Shown: positions 1 through 9,800 of the stretch, piece by piece
How the letters are laid out: each line of letters starts with the position of its first letter
Position numbering within the stretch: the first letter of the stretch is position 1
Assembly: GCA_009746045.1 (NCBI GenBank)
Contig: RPFO01000644.1
Location: forward strand, 253,501-317,500
Direction of reading: 5' to 3'
Length of the DNA: 64,000 nucleotides
DNA from: Mesostigma viride
Lineage: Eukaryota > Streptophyta > Mesostigmatophyceae > Mesostigmatales > Mesostigmataceae
Position numbers and translations under genes: made by a program
Notes under the pieces: generated by a model
The model's input: the letters and a program-made list of their open reading frames with translations, nothing else
The model's database searches: none
What the model was told of the DNA's origin: nothing

Positions 1-1178
1 GAGCTGTCAGGGCTGGACGTGGGGTGGGGCCCGGTGAGTGCGCCCATTGTGCAGGTGGAGGGCCAGGATTCCCCGTGCAAGCCGAGGGAAGGGGGCATCG
101 GGTGGGGGCCGGTTGCATGGGCCGGTTCTGCTGGTTGCATGCTGGCTTGGGGGTTGGTCGTGAGCTGGGGAGCCCTGAGCAGGCACAATCTGCAGGACGA
201 GGGGGGTGCCCACGGGATGCTGACAGATCGTAGCGGACCGGATGCCCCTTGCCCCCTTGCACTCTCCAGCTTTACCATGCGATGCGAACAAGCTTGGTGG
301 GTTCGGATCCGCAGCTGGGCTTGACGTTTCCACCGTTAGTGGGGACGCCTCGCCCCTTCCCCGGTTTGCAGAAGTGGCCTAGTGTTGTGCGCTTGCAGCT
401 GGGTTTTCCCGCTGTGAGGCCATGGCGGGATGAGGGCGGTCCATGATGGCTTTAGCTGAATTCACCTTTATGTGTGTTCAAGGGCCGCATTGTTGGTCGC
501 CCCAGGACCCATCACTGACATCCCTTGTGCACGTGTGCCTCCCTTTTTTGCCTCCCTTGATCGCCTCTACCCTGTTGGCACCCCCCTGGCTGCGTGGCTC
601 TGGCGCTTATCACTGCCCCAACATGGGGATGACTTCCCCGCCCCTGTGCTGTATGTGGCCAGCGTGTCCCGCTCGGCCGTAACTTGGCGCGCGAACGATA
701 CGAGCTCACGCGAGCGTTGCCGGTGAGACCCGCGGCACCGGGCCCGTCTCCTTACTTACATTAAAAGCACGTTGACACCTTGCCGTTGTGGCTAGTATCT
801 GGTTTCTGGTATATGTTGCTAGTATAGGTTGCTCATGTAGGTGGCTAGGATCTGGTTTCTGTTATAGGTTGCTAGTATAGGTTGCTCGTATAGGTGGCTA
901 GTATCTGGTTTCTGGGATGTTTGTGATGGGAAATGTGGCTTCGGCGAGGATGTCTGTCCTGGGATCTAGGGGGTGTTGCCAAAGGTGATGATGCTGACTC
1001 ATTAGTGGCAATCAGGACGTTACGATATCGATACCTGAATGGCTTCCTGATACTCTAACCATCATGTTCCTTCACGCTCATAGTAAGGTATTATTATCTT
1101 GGCCGAGTGAGCCAGGAACATTTTGCGTTTGACCTGGCTGGACCTGCCCTCCTTCAATCCTGGACGCCACAACCTCAG
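1..1178. other. No gene recognised (probable upstream part of CBM48 gene)
   Basis: This stretch precedes the first exon I can recognise. The first 760 bases are GC-rich and carry only short open frames on both strands without a recognisable domain. The N-terminal half of the CBM48 domain should be encoded upstream of 1179, so part of this stretch is probably intron or unrecognised exon of that gene. The only structure seen is the 53-bp tandem repeat at 788-918. Confidence 0.4.
788..918. repeat. 53-bp tandem repeat, about 2.5 copies
   Basis: Two full copies (788-840 and 841-893) and a half copy (894-918), each starting GTGGCTAG and containing ATCTGGTTTCTG. The copies differ at a few bases. 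The repeat lies in presumed intron or upstream DNA of the CBM48 gene. Confidence 0.85.
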
Positions 1179-2452
1179 GTCGGTCGGTACGAGTACAAGT
1201 ACATCATCGACGGGCGGTGGACGTACAACCCCTGGGCGTGGCTGGACCACGCCAACCATGAGTCGCCCAACAACCTCATCGAGGTGAGTGCCTGGTCCAT
1301 AACTCGCTTAACCTCATCGAGGTGAGTGCCTTGTCCACGGCTCACAACCTCATCGAGGCGAGTGCCTTGTCCATAGCTCACAACCTCATCGAGGTGAGTG
1401 CATGGTCCACAACTCACTAAACCTCATCGAGGTGAGTGCCTGGTCCATAGCTCACAACCTATAGCTCATCGAGGTGAGTGCCTTGTCCATTGCTCACAAC
1501 CTCATGGAGGTGAGTGCCTTGTCCATGGCTCACAACCTCATCGAGGTGAGTGCCTTGTCCATGGCTCACAACCTCATCGAGGTGAGTGCCTTGTCCATGG
1601 CTCACAACCTCATCGAGGTGAGTGCCTTGTCCATGGCTCACCCTCCACATGCCAGCTAGATGCGTGTGCGACTTATTACTGCCTGCCTCTGCACTTTTTG
1701 TGTGGGAATAAGGAAAGGTAGGTGCTTTTGCGGGGGGGTTATCTCCGATTACCTCTAGTTTGACGATTGTTTTCGCTGACGATGTTGCTTGACGTGCTCG
1801 ACATCGCCTCACAATGTCCCACGGTGTCGGTGCTGTGGTCAAAGAATAGGAAGGGGCAAAGAGTATCCGTTACCCCACCATGAGAGGTAATTGCAGTGGA
1901 CAAATATCAACCAGTGTTCACCGAACAGGTCTCATAGACATGCAAGAGGCCCCAATCACTTCCGCCCGGTAAGACGCTGCCTGGGCACTTGGGATTGGGT
2001 AGCTTTGCGAAGGTTTCCTGGTATGAAGGTACTGCGCTGGGCATGTGGTGTGACAGTCCTGCGATTTGAACATCGGAGTGAGCCAATGCTGGCGAGTGCG
2101 CACAGAAGGCCATCTTAGACCAGAAATGCTTTGCTTGCCTTGCACTGCATGTGCACGCTTTTTTCCCCCTGCATGAGCGTGTTGATTTTTAGACTTTGTG
2201 GGGTAACTGTTTTAGCTGCGCAGGGTGATATTCTTCTCTTCCCGATGGTGACCCTCCCATATCTACGGACACGGTTGCTTACTTTCTTTGATTGACTTAA
2301 TCGCTGTGGGCACTGCGCAGGTTGTATCGTCGGACCCTGAGATCGAGCAGATCAAGAAGGTCGTCTTCACCGATGACGTGCTCCCTAAGGGCAGCGTCTA
2401 CCGCGAGCGGGTACAAGAGCGTGTTGCGTCGCTCATTGCCAGCATGTCGTGA
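1179..2452 (+). CDS. C-terminal exons of a CBM48 (AMPK-beta/starch-binding-like) protein, partial
   Basis: Two exons are visible. Exon 1179-1283 follows a CAG acceptor and encodes 35 residues, starting VGRYEYKYIIDGRWTYNP and ending NNLIE. This matches the second half of a CBM48 glycogen/starch-binding domain (YxYKxIxDGxW...NPxx...NNxIEV). It joins in phase 0 to exon 2321-2452 (acceptor CACTGCGCAG), which gives VVSSDPEIEQI and ends in TGA after 43 residues. CBM48 modules occur in AMPK-beta, SEX4/LSF phosphoglucan phosphatases and PTST starch-synthesis helpers. All bind alpha-glucan, so a role in starch metabolism is likely, but the short tail does not identify the member. Upstream exons were not found. 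The 1-kb intron begins with ten tandem copies of the exon-end/donor junction, so the donor actually used is uncertain; 1284 is the first. Confidence 0.75.
1272..1641 (+). repeat. 36-bp minisatellite carrying the exon end and 5' splice site, ten copies
   Basis: Each unit contains AACCTCATCGAG followed by GTGAGTGC, that is, the last four codons of the CBM48 exon (NLIE) and its 5' splice site. Donor positions are 1284, 1322, 1358 (GC instead of GT), 1394, 1432, 1474, 1511 (GT within GGAGGTGAG), 1546, 1582 and 1618. Spacings are mostly 36 bp, with two of 38 and one near 42 around 1432-1474. The later units are open in the exon frame and would add 12-residue blocks of the type VSALSMAHNLIE if a distal donor were used. 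Confidence 0.92.
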
Positions 2453-4354
2453 TGCTAGTGTGGCTATTGTTAGGATTTGCTGTACTGAATTTTTCTATGT
2501 GATTTTTTCGGGAGCTAGGGCGGGGAGGGGGGCGGGCGATGCTGTAGGCCATGATGAAGTAATATGAAAGGGAATTTACACTCAGAAACTGGTATTATTG
2601 GGTCGACCTTGTTTTCGTTCCGGCAGGCGCTGAGACGCTGCATGAGCACCTGATCATCAGAAGCAGCAGCCATCTGTGTTGGCTGTGCATGGCACACTCT
2701 CTTTGGAGGATATTGCACACCACGAAAAAATTGTTCCGAAACTTGCAGATTGAAGTCAGTTTTAACGCTACCTCTTCATATCGTGATGCATCCAAATGCT
2801 GAAAGGGAAGGACCTCGCACATTCCGGGACCAACTACTGAGCGCTCGGCAAACATGGGCCGGGGGCCTAGCTAGGTCTCTCACTGATAATCTTTTTCCAT
2901 ATCGAGATGGACAAAGATGCAGGACAAGCTGGCTTGGCATGACCATGTAGTGGAGGACAACATGCCTCCGGTAGGGACGTCCTCAATGGCCGCCATTGTG
3001 CAAATCAGGGCCCTGCCCAGGGCTAGCTAGGTAATAATTATGCAAGGCGATTAGAATCGGTTAAATTAGTATAGGCTTCTTCTTATCACTCCGAGGGTCT
3101 AATGCTCCGCATCGCCCCAACGGGACCGCATGTAATTCATTATATCAAGGATACAACCAGCGCATATAATCAATCATGCTGCATCCATTTTTCAGCGCTA
3201 TATATCTAGCGCGCGGCTCTTGAGCTAGGTGGAAGGCATTACTGACAAGAAGATTTAGACATTAGGGCAGGTATCCCGGCCAGGACGCGGCATACCGGTC
3301 ACTGCAACGGCACTTCATCATCAGTGGGCAGTGAGGGACGCCCTCTCTCTGTTTAAGACATGCAACTTCGTCCGGGAGACCTGGTTTCTAGAGTACGGCC
3401 GGCTGGGCACGGGGATGTAGGATGGGTTGATGCCCACGTCTAAGCGGCCAGTCCTAGTGAGCCCGCACAACTTCATCTTGTTGCTGGCTTGCGGACAGCG
3501 ACCTGGGCACCGCAATGACACGATGCCACAACCCAGCGATACCTGATGGTACCTATGCGCATTCTCGTTCTTGTGCTTAGGGTGCGACGTAGGCTTGTCG
3601 GTCCTTGGTATTGAATCGCAGAAATCGTAAAGCGAATTAAAGCGCCACCCATGCATACGTTCAGCTGGTGTAAACTCAAATGTTAAAGACTGGTAGTTAA
3701 CCAGCTAACATCCGGATCCGCTGCTGTGAATCTTCTTCGCTTCTTTAGCCGATCACAACATTACCGTTTTGCCGTAACAGAGCTTGGAATTGCACGACGA
3801 ACTGCCATTTTTATTTGGACGCCCAATCGCCCATGGCTATCACTGTGGCTATTACTGTCTGGTTACAGTCTCGTTGTCGCCGGCATGCCAATCACATGTG
3901 AGTCGTCGTAACAGACTGCTAAATGCTGAACCGATGCAATGTTAATCCGATGCGGATACGGGATATATAACGGTTTACGCTAGCAACTGTAGAAAGCCGG
4001 CGGCGGCAGCAGGATATCGGGCGGGCTTACAGATAGAGCCCGGGGAACAATGGCAATTACTCAGGCACATTTCTGGCCTGTGCTCGTGTTCTCTTTGATT
4101 TAGTTACTACATTCCGATGTGCGACGAGTATTTTTCTTGTGTAATGGTTTGTCTGCATGAAATGCACCGGCTTAAGTACGTTCGGTGAGTCTTGCAAATG
4201 CCCGCGAGATGATCGCCATCGAATGCTCGAACCAGCTGCCATCTATCATTGTGCCGAGAGCTTCGACAGCCATGACCGGCCATCGGATGTTACTCGGACA
4301 ATCTCCTGGTTTGGCACGTCAGCAGCAGCGCGGTGACATGATTGTGCCCGTCGG
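2453..4354. other. Intergenic DNA, no gene recognised
   Basis: Downstream of the CBM48 stop codon only short open frames appear on either strand and none has a recognisable domain. Base composition becomes more AT-rich than in the genes. The first part should include the CBM48 3' UTR. I see no RNA gene and no clear mobile element here. Confidence 0.5.
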
Positions 4355-4966
4355 CTACAACCCCCCCCCCCATGTTTAAGATTGGGGTCCGGCCGACCCA
4401 GGGCTGCGATCTTAAACGTAAAATCAAATCCAGGGCTGACGATCTTCAAGTTGAGAGTTGTAGGCGATCTCACACCTGTTGCGGTATACATGACTACCTG
4501 AGTACATAATCTAAATCGCATCACTGTACCACTGTCCAGCTATTTGTACAGCGGCCTGCTGCTGTACCTACTTTACAGTAAGATATTTTGCCCAAAACCA
4601 GCCCTGCGATCTCAAACCTGAAATTCCTAAATCCAGGGTCTCAAGATCTGAAACCTGGGAACCTTAAACCGATGTACAGTACACCCCCCCCCCCCCGCGT
4701 TTAAGATTGGGGTCCGGCCGACCCCGGGCTGCGATCTGAAACCTAAAATCAAATCCAGGGCTGACGATCTTAAAGTTGAGCGCGGTAGGATCTGAAACCT
4801 GATGCGGGACATAATCTATATCGCATACCACTGACCATGAGCCATTTGTACCTACTTTAAGATCTTTTGCCCCAAACCAGCCCTGCGATCTTAAACCTGA
4901 AATTCCAAAATCTAGGGTCTCAAGATCTTAAACCTGGGAATCTTAAACGTGGTGGGGGGGGTGTAG
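4355..4966. mobile_element. MITE-like non-autonomous element made of two tandem half-units
   Basis: The ends are inverted: the left end reads CTACA, a C-run, then CATGTTTAAGATT. The right end read in reverse gives CTACACCCCCCCC, then ACCACGTTTAAGATT. A second internal copy of the left end (C-run then GCGTTTAAGATTGGGGTCCG) begins near 4683, so the element is a tandem of two related units of about 300 bp. Both units contain repeated GATCT(T/G)AAACCTG blocks and CCAGCCCTGCGATCT. No coding capacity. The flanks share GTCGG (about 4350-4354 and 4969-4973), a possible target duplication. Confidence 0.65.
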
Positions 4967-5090
4967 GTAGTCGGTTGCCGACGCCCGACGTGGCAACACG
5001 GGGCTCGCCGTTGCGCACCTGACCATCTCGCGCCTGGAGGCTGTGTTCCAGTGTTGCACTCCAGAATCCAGGATTGCGCTCAAAGATACT

Positions 5091-6315
5091 AGACCCCTTC
5101 TGAAGACCGCCAACCCCGACTATTTACCCCGACTAAATTCCTGGCGCGACGCGTTTTGGGGAAATCTGGCGGACCACGACTAATCTACCCCGACTACTGA
5201 CACCCCCCGCATTGGTAGTTTTAATTCAGTTCAGCCAAAAGGCCCTTCGGAATTAGACATTAGCGTTTTATTGGTTGAACTAAGTGTTACTGTGTCCGCC
5301 CAATTAATTAATTGTTAGTTTGTTTGTTTGGTTACCGAACAACCGTTAAACCGGCTGCGAAATTTAATAATTCTTTGTTTGTTTTGTATAACCCAGCCGG
5401 ATGCACTGCTCTTACGGCTAGTAAAAGCACATTTTTCAGCCAGAGATTTAATATTTCTTTGTTTTTTACAACACAGGGTGTGGGACCCAGGGCCCAATAA
5501 CGACAAGCCCAGCCCGCTCCAGCTTTTTCATGATCTACTGGGCCGTACTAGTAGTAATCAGGTACTAGTATGCCTCATGGCGACATTACTCAGGTCCAAT
5601 GGCTTCCCTGGTCTAATAACGCGCCCTATTAGCCTTTCACCTGTCACCGCCACACGTGTGTGTGCCCACCTTCATTAGGATTCGCTGATACTCTTTTCCC
5701 CTCTCACCTCTTTGGTCCATAATTGGCTAATAAAATATACCCATTTCCCCGAAAATATTTCTTTGTTTTTTACCGCAAAAGAAGCGCTCTTGGCAGTCAA
5801 ATTATTTATTTACACTTTCTTTATTTGTTTGGTAGCTTCAAAAACTACAGGTCAGTACACTCGGGAATTAGTTAATTAAAATTCTTTTGTTTTATTTATC
5901 GTTTGCAGCTGGCCGGCGCCCAGCCTCATAATTATTTAGTAAAACTACCAATGCGGAGGGTGTATTTTCGCGTTAGTCGGAAAATAGTCGGGGTAGATTA
6001 GTCGGGGTCCGACTAATTTCGTCGGGGTGCGCCTCGGGACCTGCTGGCGTCTGTACCGATTTGCGCACCAACTCTGCTGGTCTGAACTGAACTGAACTGA
6101 AAAATACTCTAGTCATTGGTCAAATATATACGTCCAGTGGCGTCAGAGGCCACTTACGCGGTCTCAGAGTGCACATGCTACCTGCTGCCGTCCGACCCGT
6201 GTCCGTGTTTTCAGAAGGGGCGAAACGTGCCGTTTCGACCGGTGTAACCCGACAAAAACCCCGACTAATTTAGTCGGGGTAGTTTAGTCGGGGTAGGTTT
6301 TTTCAGAAGGGGTCT
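5091..6315. mobile_element. Non-autonomous TIR transposon with CCCCGACTA subterminal repeats
   Basis: The left end AGACCCCTTCTGAA is the inverse complement of the right end TTCAGAAGGGGTCT. ACT occurs on both sides (5088-5090 and 6316-6318), consistent with a 3-bp target duplication. Just inside both ends are multiple copies of ACCCCGACTAA (left) and TTAGTCGGGGT (right), with more at 5170-5205 and 5975-6030. Arrays like these usually serve as transposase-binding sites. The interior is AT-rich, has no long open frame, and includes inverted TCAGTTCAG/CTGAACTGA blocks. A 3-bp duplication would fit PIF/Harbinger- or CACTA-like families, but without a transposase the family is open. Confidence 0.7.
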
Positions 6316-6380
6316 ACTACCTTTCTGATGGGAGATCTTTCTCTGATACTACCTTTTCTGATGGAAGATCTTTCTCTGAT
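6316..6380. repeat. 32/33-bp direct duplication
   Basis: Two adjacent copies (6316-6347, 6348-6380) of a block beginning ACTACCTTT and ending GATCTTTCTCTGAT. The block begins with the ACT that flanks the neighbouring transposon end. Confidence 0.8.
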
Positions 6381-6864
6381 GGAGCAAGCGATGGAGTTGT
6401 TTCTATCCCGAAAGCCAGAATATTTATTTTCTTGACCTCATCAGAGAGAACAAGGTCGACGTGGTGTATTTAAATACGGAACTCGAAGCCCGAGCAATTC
6501 CAGAGAGAGATAATGGAACCACTAGGGGCTTCAAACGCAGGAGGGATTTTCTTAGGATGGCCTGAAGCGCGTGGTTGAGCTGTCCGTTTTCGAATCGCGG
6601 ATGCCTGTATCCATGCTAGGCTGAGTTGGGCTCGAGTTGGCCTCCAAATAATGCAGAGCACTGCTAGTGTAGGAGTGGGCTGTTGGCAACATTTGCAGTG
6701 CTCGTACTTGTTTCCTAGTTCACAGTAAGCTTAACTGTCATAGTCGCCTGTAATTCTGTATGTTGAGTATTGCAGCCAGGCGTGTTGCGCAGACCTGATA
6801 GCCTCCAAACCCGACGCTTATAGAAAAAACAACATGCTTGCATAAGTGCCTACACGGAGACGCC
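6381..6864. other. 5' flank of the channel gene
   Basis: About 480 bases between the short repeat and the first in-frame ATG of the channel gene. No open frame with a recognisable domain and no convincing TATA box. It should contain the promoter and 5' UTR. Confidence 0.4.
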
Positions 6865-9800
6865 ATGTATACACTGGCGAGACTCGCTCAGTTCCCGCCC
6901 GTGGCTGCCAGCCCTGGGAGACTCAGGGTGCCTGCACCTCGACAGCGGGCTCTTCCTCCCCGTCAGTTGTCCCACCGCACTTTGCAGGATGCATGGCGGC
7001 CCCTTGACCGACAATGCCTATCACTGCGGGGGAAAGGGATGGGGAAAGTCTACTGTTCCGACCTTAACAGAACCGATTACGAGCGCGTCTCATCAGACAG
7101 CGAAGCGGACGCTGACGGAGCTTCCTCTGCAGACATGCCCACGGACGCGTATGCGCGCCAGCTTGTCATCTCCGACAGGCCCAGCCCCGCCTTGCCCACC
7201 CTGCCGCCGGCCGTCCCCAGCCCCCACCCGACCCCCGCGGCCTCCCCGTCCGCGGCCGAACGCTCCCTTGCTCAGCTGCGTTACACGATCGACAAGGTGT
7301 ACAGCTCCAGCCCCCTGAACCGGTTTGTGCTGTTCAGCTTCACCACCTGTCTTCTGCTGCTGTTCGGCACCACGCTCATCTCCTCCATCAGCATGTCCGA
7401 CGTCCCCGAGTCGGCGTGGCGCGCATTCCTGTACATTGTCGACGCGGGGTCGGCGCAGCTGGCGCTCGACGAAAGCATAAACAACCGTCTGGTGGCCGCT
7501 TTCCTCTGCCTGCTGGTGAGTGCATCTCAGTGTATGCCACCCTGCCTCTACCTGCTAGTGAGTGCATCTTCTCAGTGCATGCCACCCTGCCTCTGCCTGC
7601 TGGTGAGTGCATCTCCTCAGTCCGTGCCACCCTTCCTCTGCCTGCGTGTGCACTGCATGCCACCCTTCCTCTGCCTGCTGGTGAGTCCCAGAGCAAAGCG
7701 CCTTCAAAGCTGCCCCATGGCCCCTGTAGGTACGCGTGCCCACGCATCGCCGTGCATTGTCACATTCCAGCCCCCCCCCCCAAGCACACTCCGCTCACCA
7801 CATCATATGCTGCCCGCCCGCCTTCATACTTGCGTGCATGCAGGGCCTGGTCAACTTTGGCGGCTTTGTCGGCCTGACCGCGGAGGCCATCTCGGCGCGC
7901 ATCGACGAGCTCGACCGCGGGTTCAGCGACGTTCTGGAGACGGACCACATTGTGATCCTGGGGTACAACTCCAAGCTGTTCCCTCTCATCAACGAGCTGG
8001 TGGAGGCCAACCGGTCGGAGGGGGGCGTTGCTATCGTCGTGCTGTCCGCCATGTCCAAGTTCCAGGTGGAGAACCAGTGGAAGGGGGAGATCTCGGAGAT
8101 GCGCAAGTCATTGCACGGGTCGCAGGTGGGTGATGCGCGAGAATATGCACAGCTTGCAGGCGAGTGGGTATGGGGGTGGGGAGAAACATGAGGGGGGGGG
8201 GGAAAGGGGGAGATGCGCATGCGTCTCCACGGGTCGCAAGCGCAAGGGATGAAGCCAAAAACCTTGTGCTTACAGCGGGGGCAAGGGGGGGGGGGAGGGG
8301 AAGGGGGAAAGGGGAGGGGGGTGGGTGGGTCTGGAAATGGTCGGCTGGAACGCCACCAACCCATTGGAATTATATCAATACTACCTTTGATCACGTTACC
8401 CCATTTTTCTGCCACAGAACACCATCATGAATGTTTTTTATTGCTTTGCAAGTTGCAACATCATGAAGTAGGGTCATCCACCATTTTTGGCGGCTAGCCA
8501 GACAATTCTCGGCCGGCAGTGGTAAGAAGTTGTAATAGTAGTAGGAGTTATGATTCCACAACCTGCCCCTGACGTCTCCGCCCTCTCTGCACTGCCCTCT
8601 GTCGCTGCAGCTGATCTGCCGGCAGGGCGACCCCCAGCTTGCGGCGGACCTGCAGCGCGTAAACGTGCTCAAGGCACGATCAGTCATTATCCTTGCGGCC
8701 GACAACATTTACAAGGCCGAGGAGCGCGACGCGTTCGTGCTGCGCGTGCTGCTAGGATTAGAGAGCGTGGCGAGAGGGGCCGCGCAGCAGGAGCAGCTGG
8801 GGGGGGGCGCGCCGGGAAAGGAGCTGCTGGCGTCGTCACGTCCGATGGGCTGGCAGGGGCGGGGTGGGGGCCAGCCGACGCGACACGTGGTAGCGGAGCT
8901 GGAGTCGCGGTCGCATGTGGACGTGCTGCAATACTTGGGCACAGAGAGCAGCCACTGGACGTACGTTGATGTGTGTGTGTGTGTGTGTGATGGGCACGAT
9001 GATGTAGGGGGTGGGAGAGCAGCCACTGGAGGTATGTTGATGGGGGGAGGGGGTGGGTTCGTGCCTAGTCACTGGACGCACGTGGGTGGCGGGAGAGAAT
9101 CGCTGTCATGTATGCCCACCGCCCTGTCATGTGTGTGGGGGCTGTCATGTATGGGTGGGGGCGCACTGCGGGACGCACACATACCACGAATATTCTACAA
9201 GTGCGTAGCTTCAAAGTTAGCGCCTGCACGCCTGCAGAGGTAGCGCATGCACGCCTGCAGACAGATACCCAGTCGTGTGCACACACTACATTAGATGTAA
9301 GCGTGGCCATGAAGAGAACCGCCCCACGTTGGGTTGGGACGAACAAGGCTATTGCGAATGTGCACTTGCGGTGCATGAGGGCATCACCCTCCTGGGTGGC
9401 CACCTACCCGTGACCATCCACCTCTGAGCATCCTGTGCAACCCCTATGCAATCATCACGATAGTACCGCCGCCCAAGTGCCAGAAGCAAGCGCCCCATTA
9501 CTAGCCTATTACCTACTTGCGCCCGCAGCAAACCGCCCTCCCGCTCCCCCTTGACAATGCCCGCCTTTGTTGGCCTGGATGCCTCGCCTGCGTCCCCGGC
9601 CCAAGTAACGTGCGAATAACCGTGTGTCAACGTGTGTGTACACACCTGCGTTTGAACCGCCGCCACCTGTCGCCAGCGTGAGCCACGTGGTGTCGCGTGA
9701 CCTGCTCAGCCGCCTCATGGTGCAGGCAGTGTTCATGCCAGGCATCACCACCGTGTTTGCGCACTTGCTCAGCTTCAACGGGAGCGAGTTCTACTTCTAC

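Noticed and set aside
3321-3656. 111-codon minus-strand ORF in the intergenic region
   Set aside because: No recognisable motif, and its frame is not supported by neighbouring exons. It may be remnant DNA but I cannot name it.
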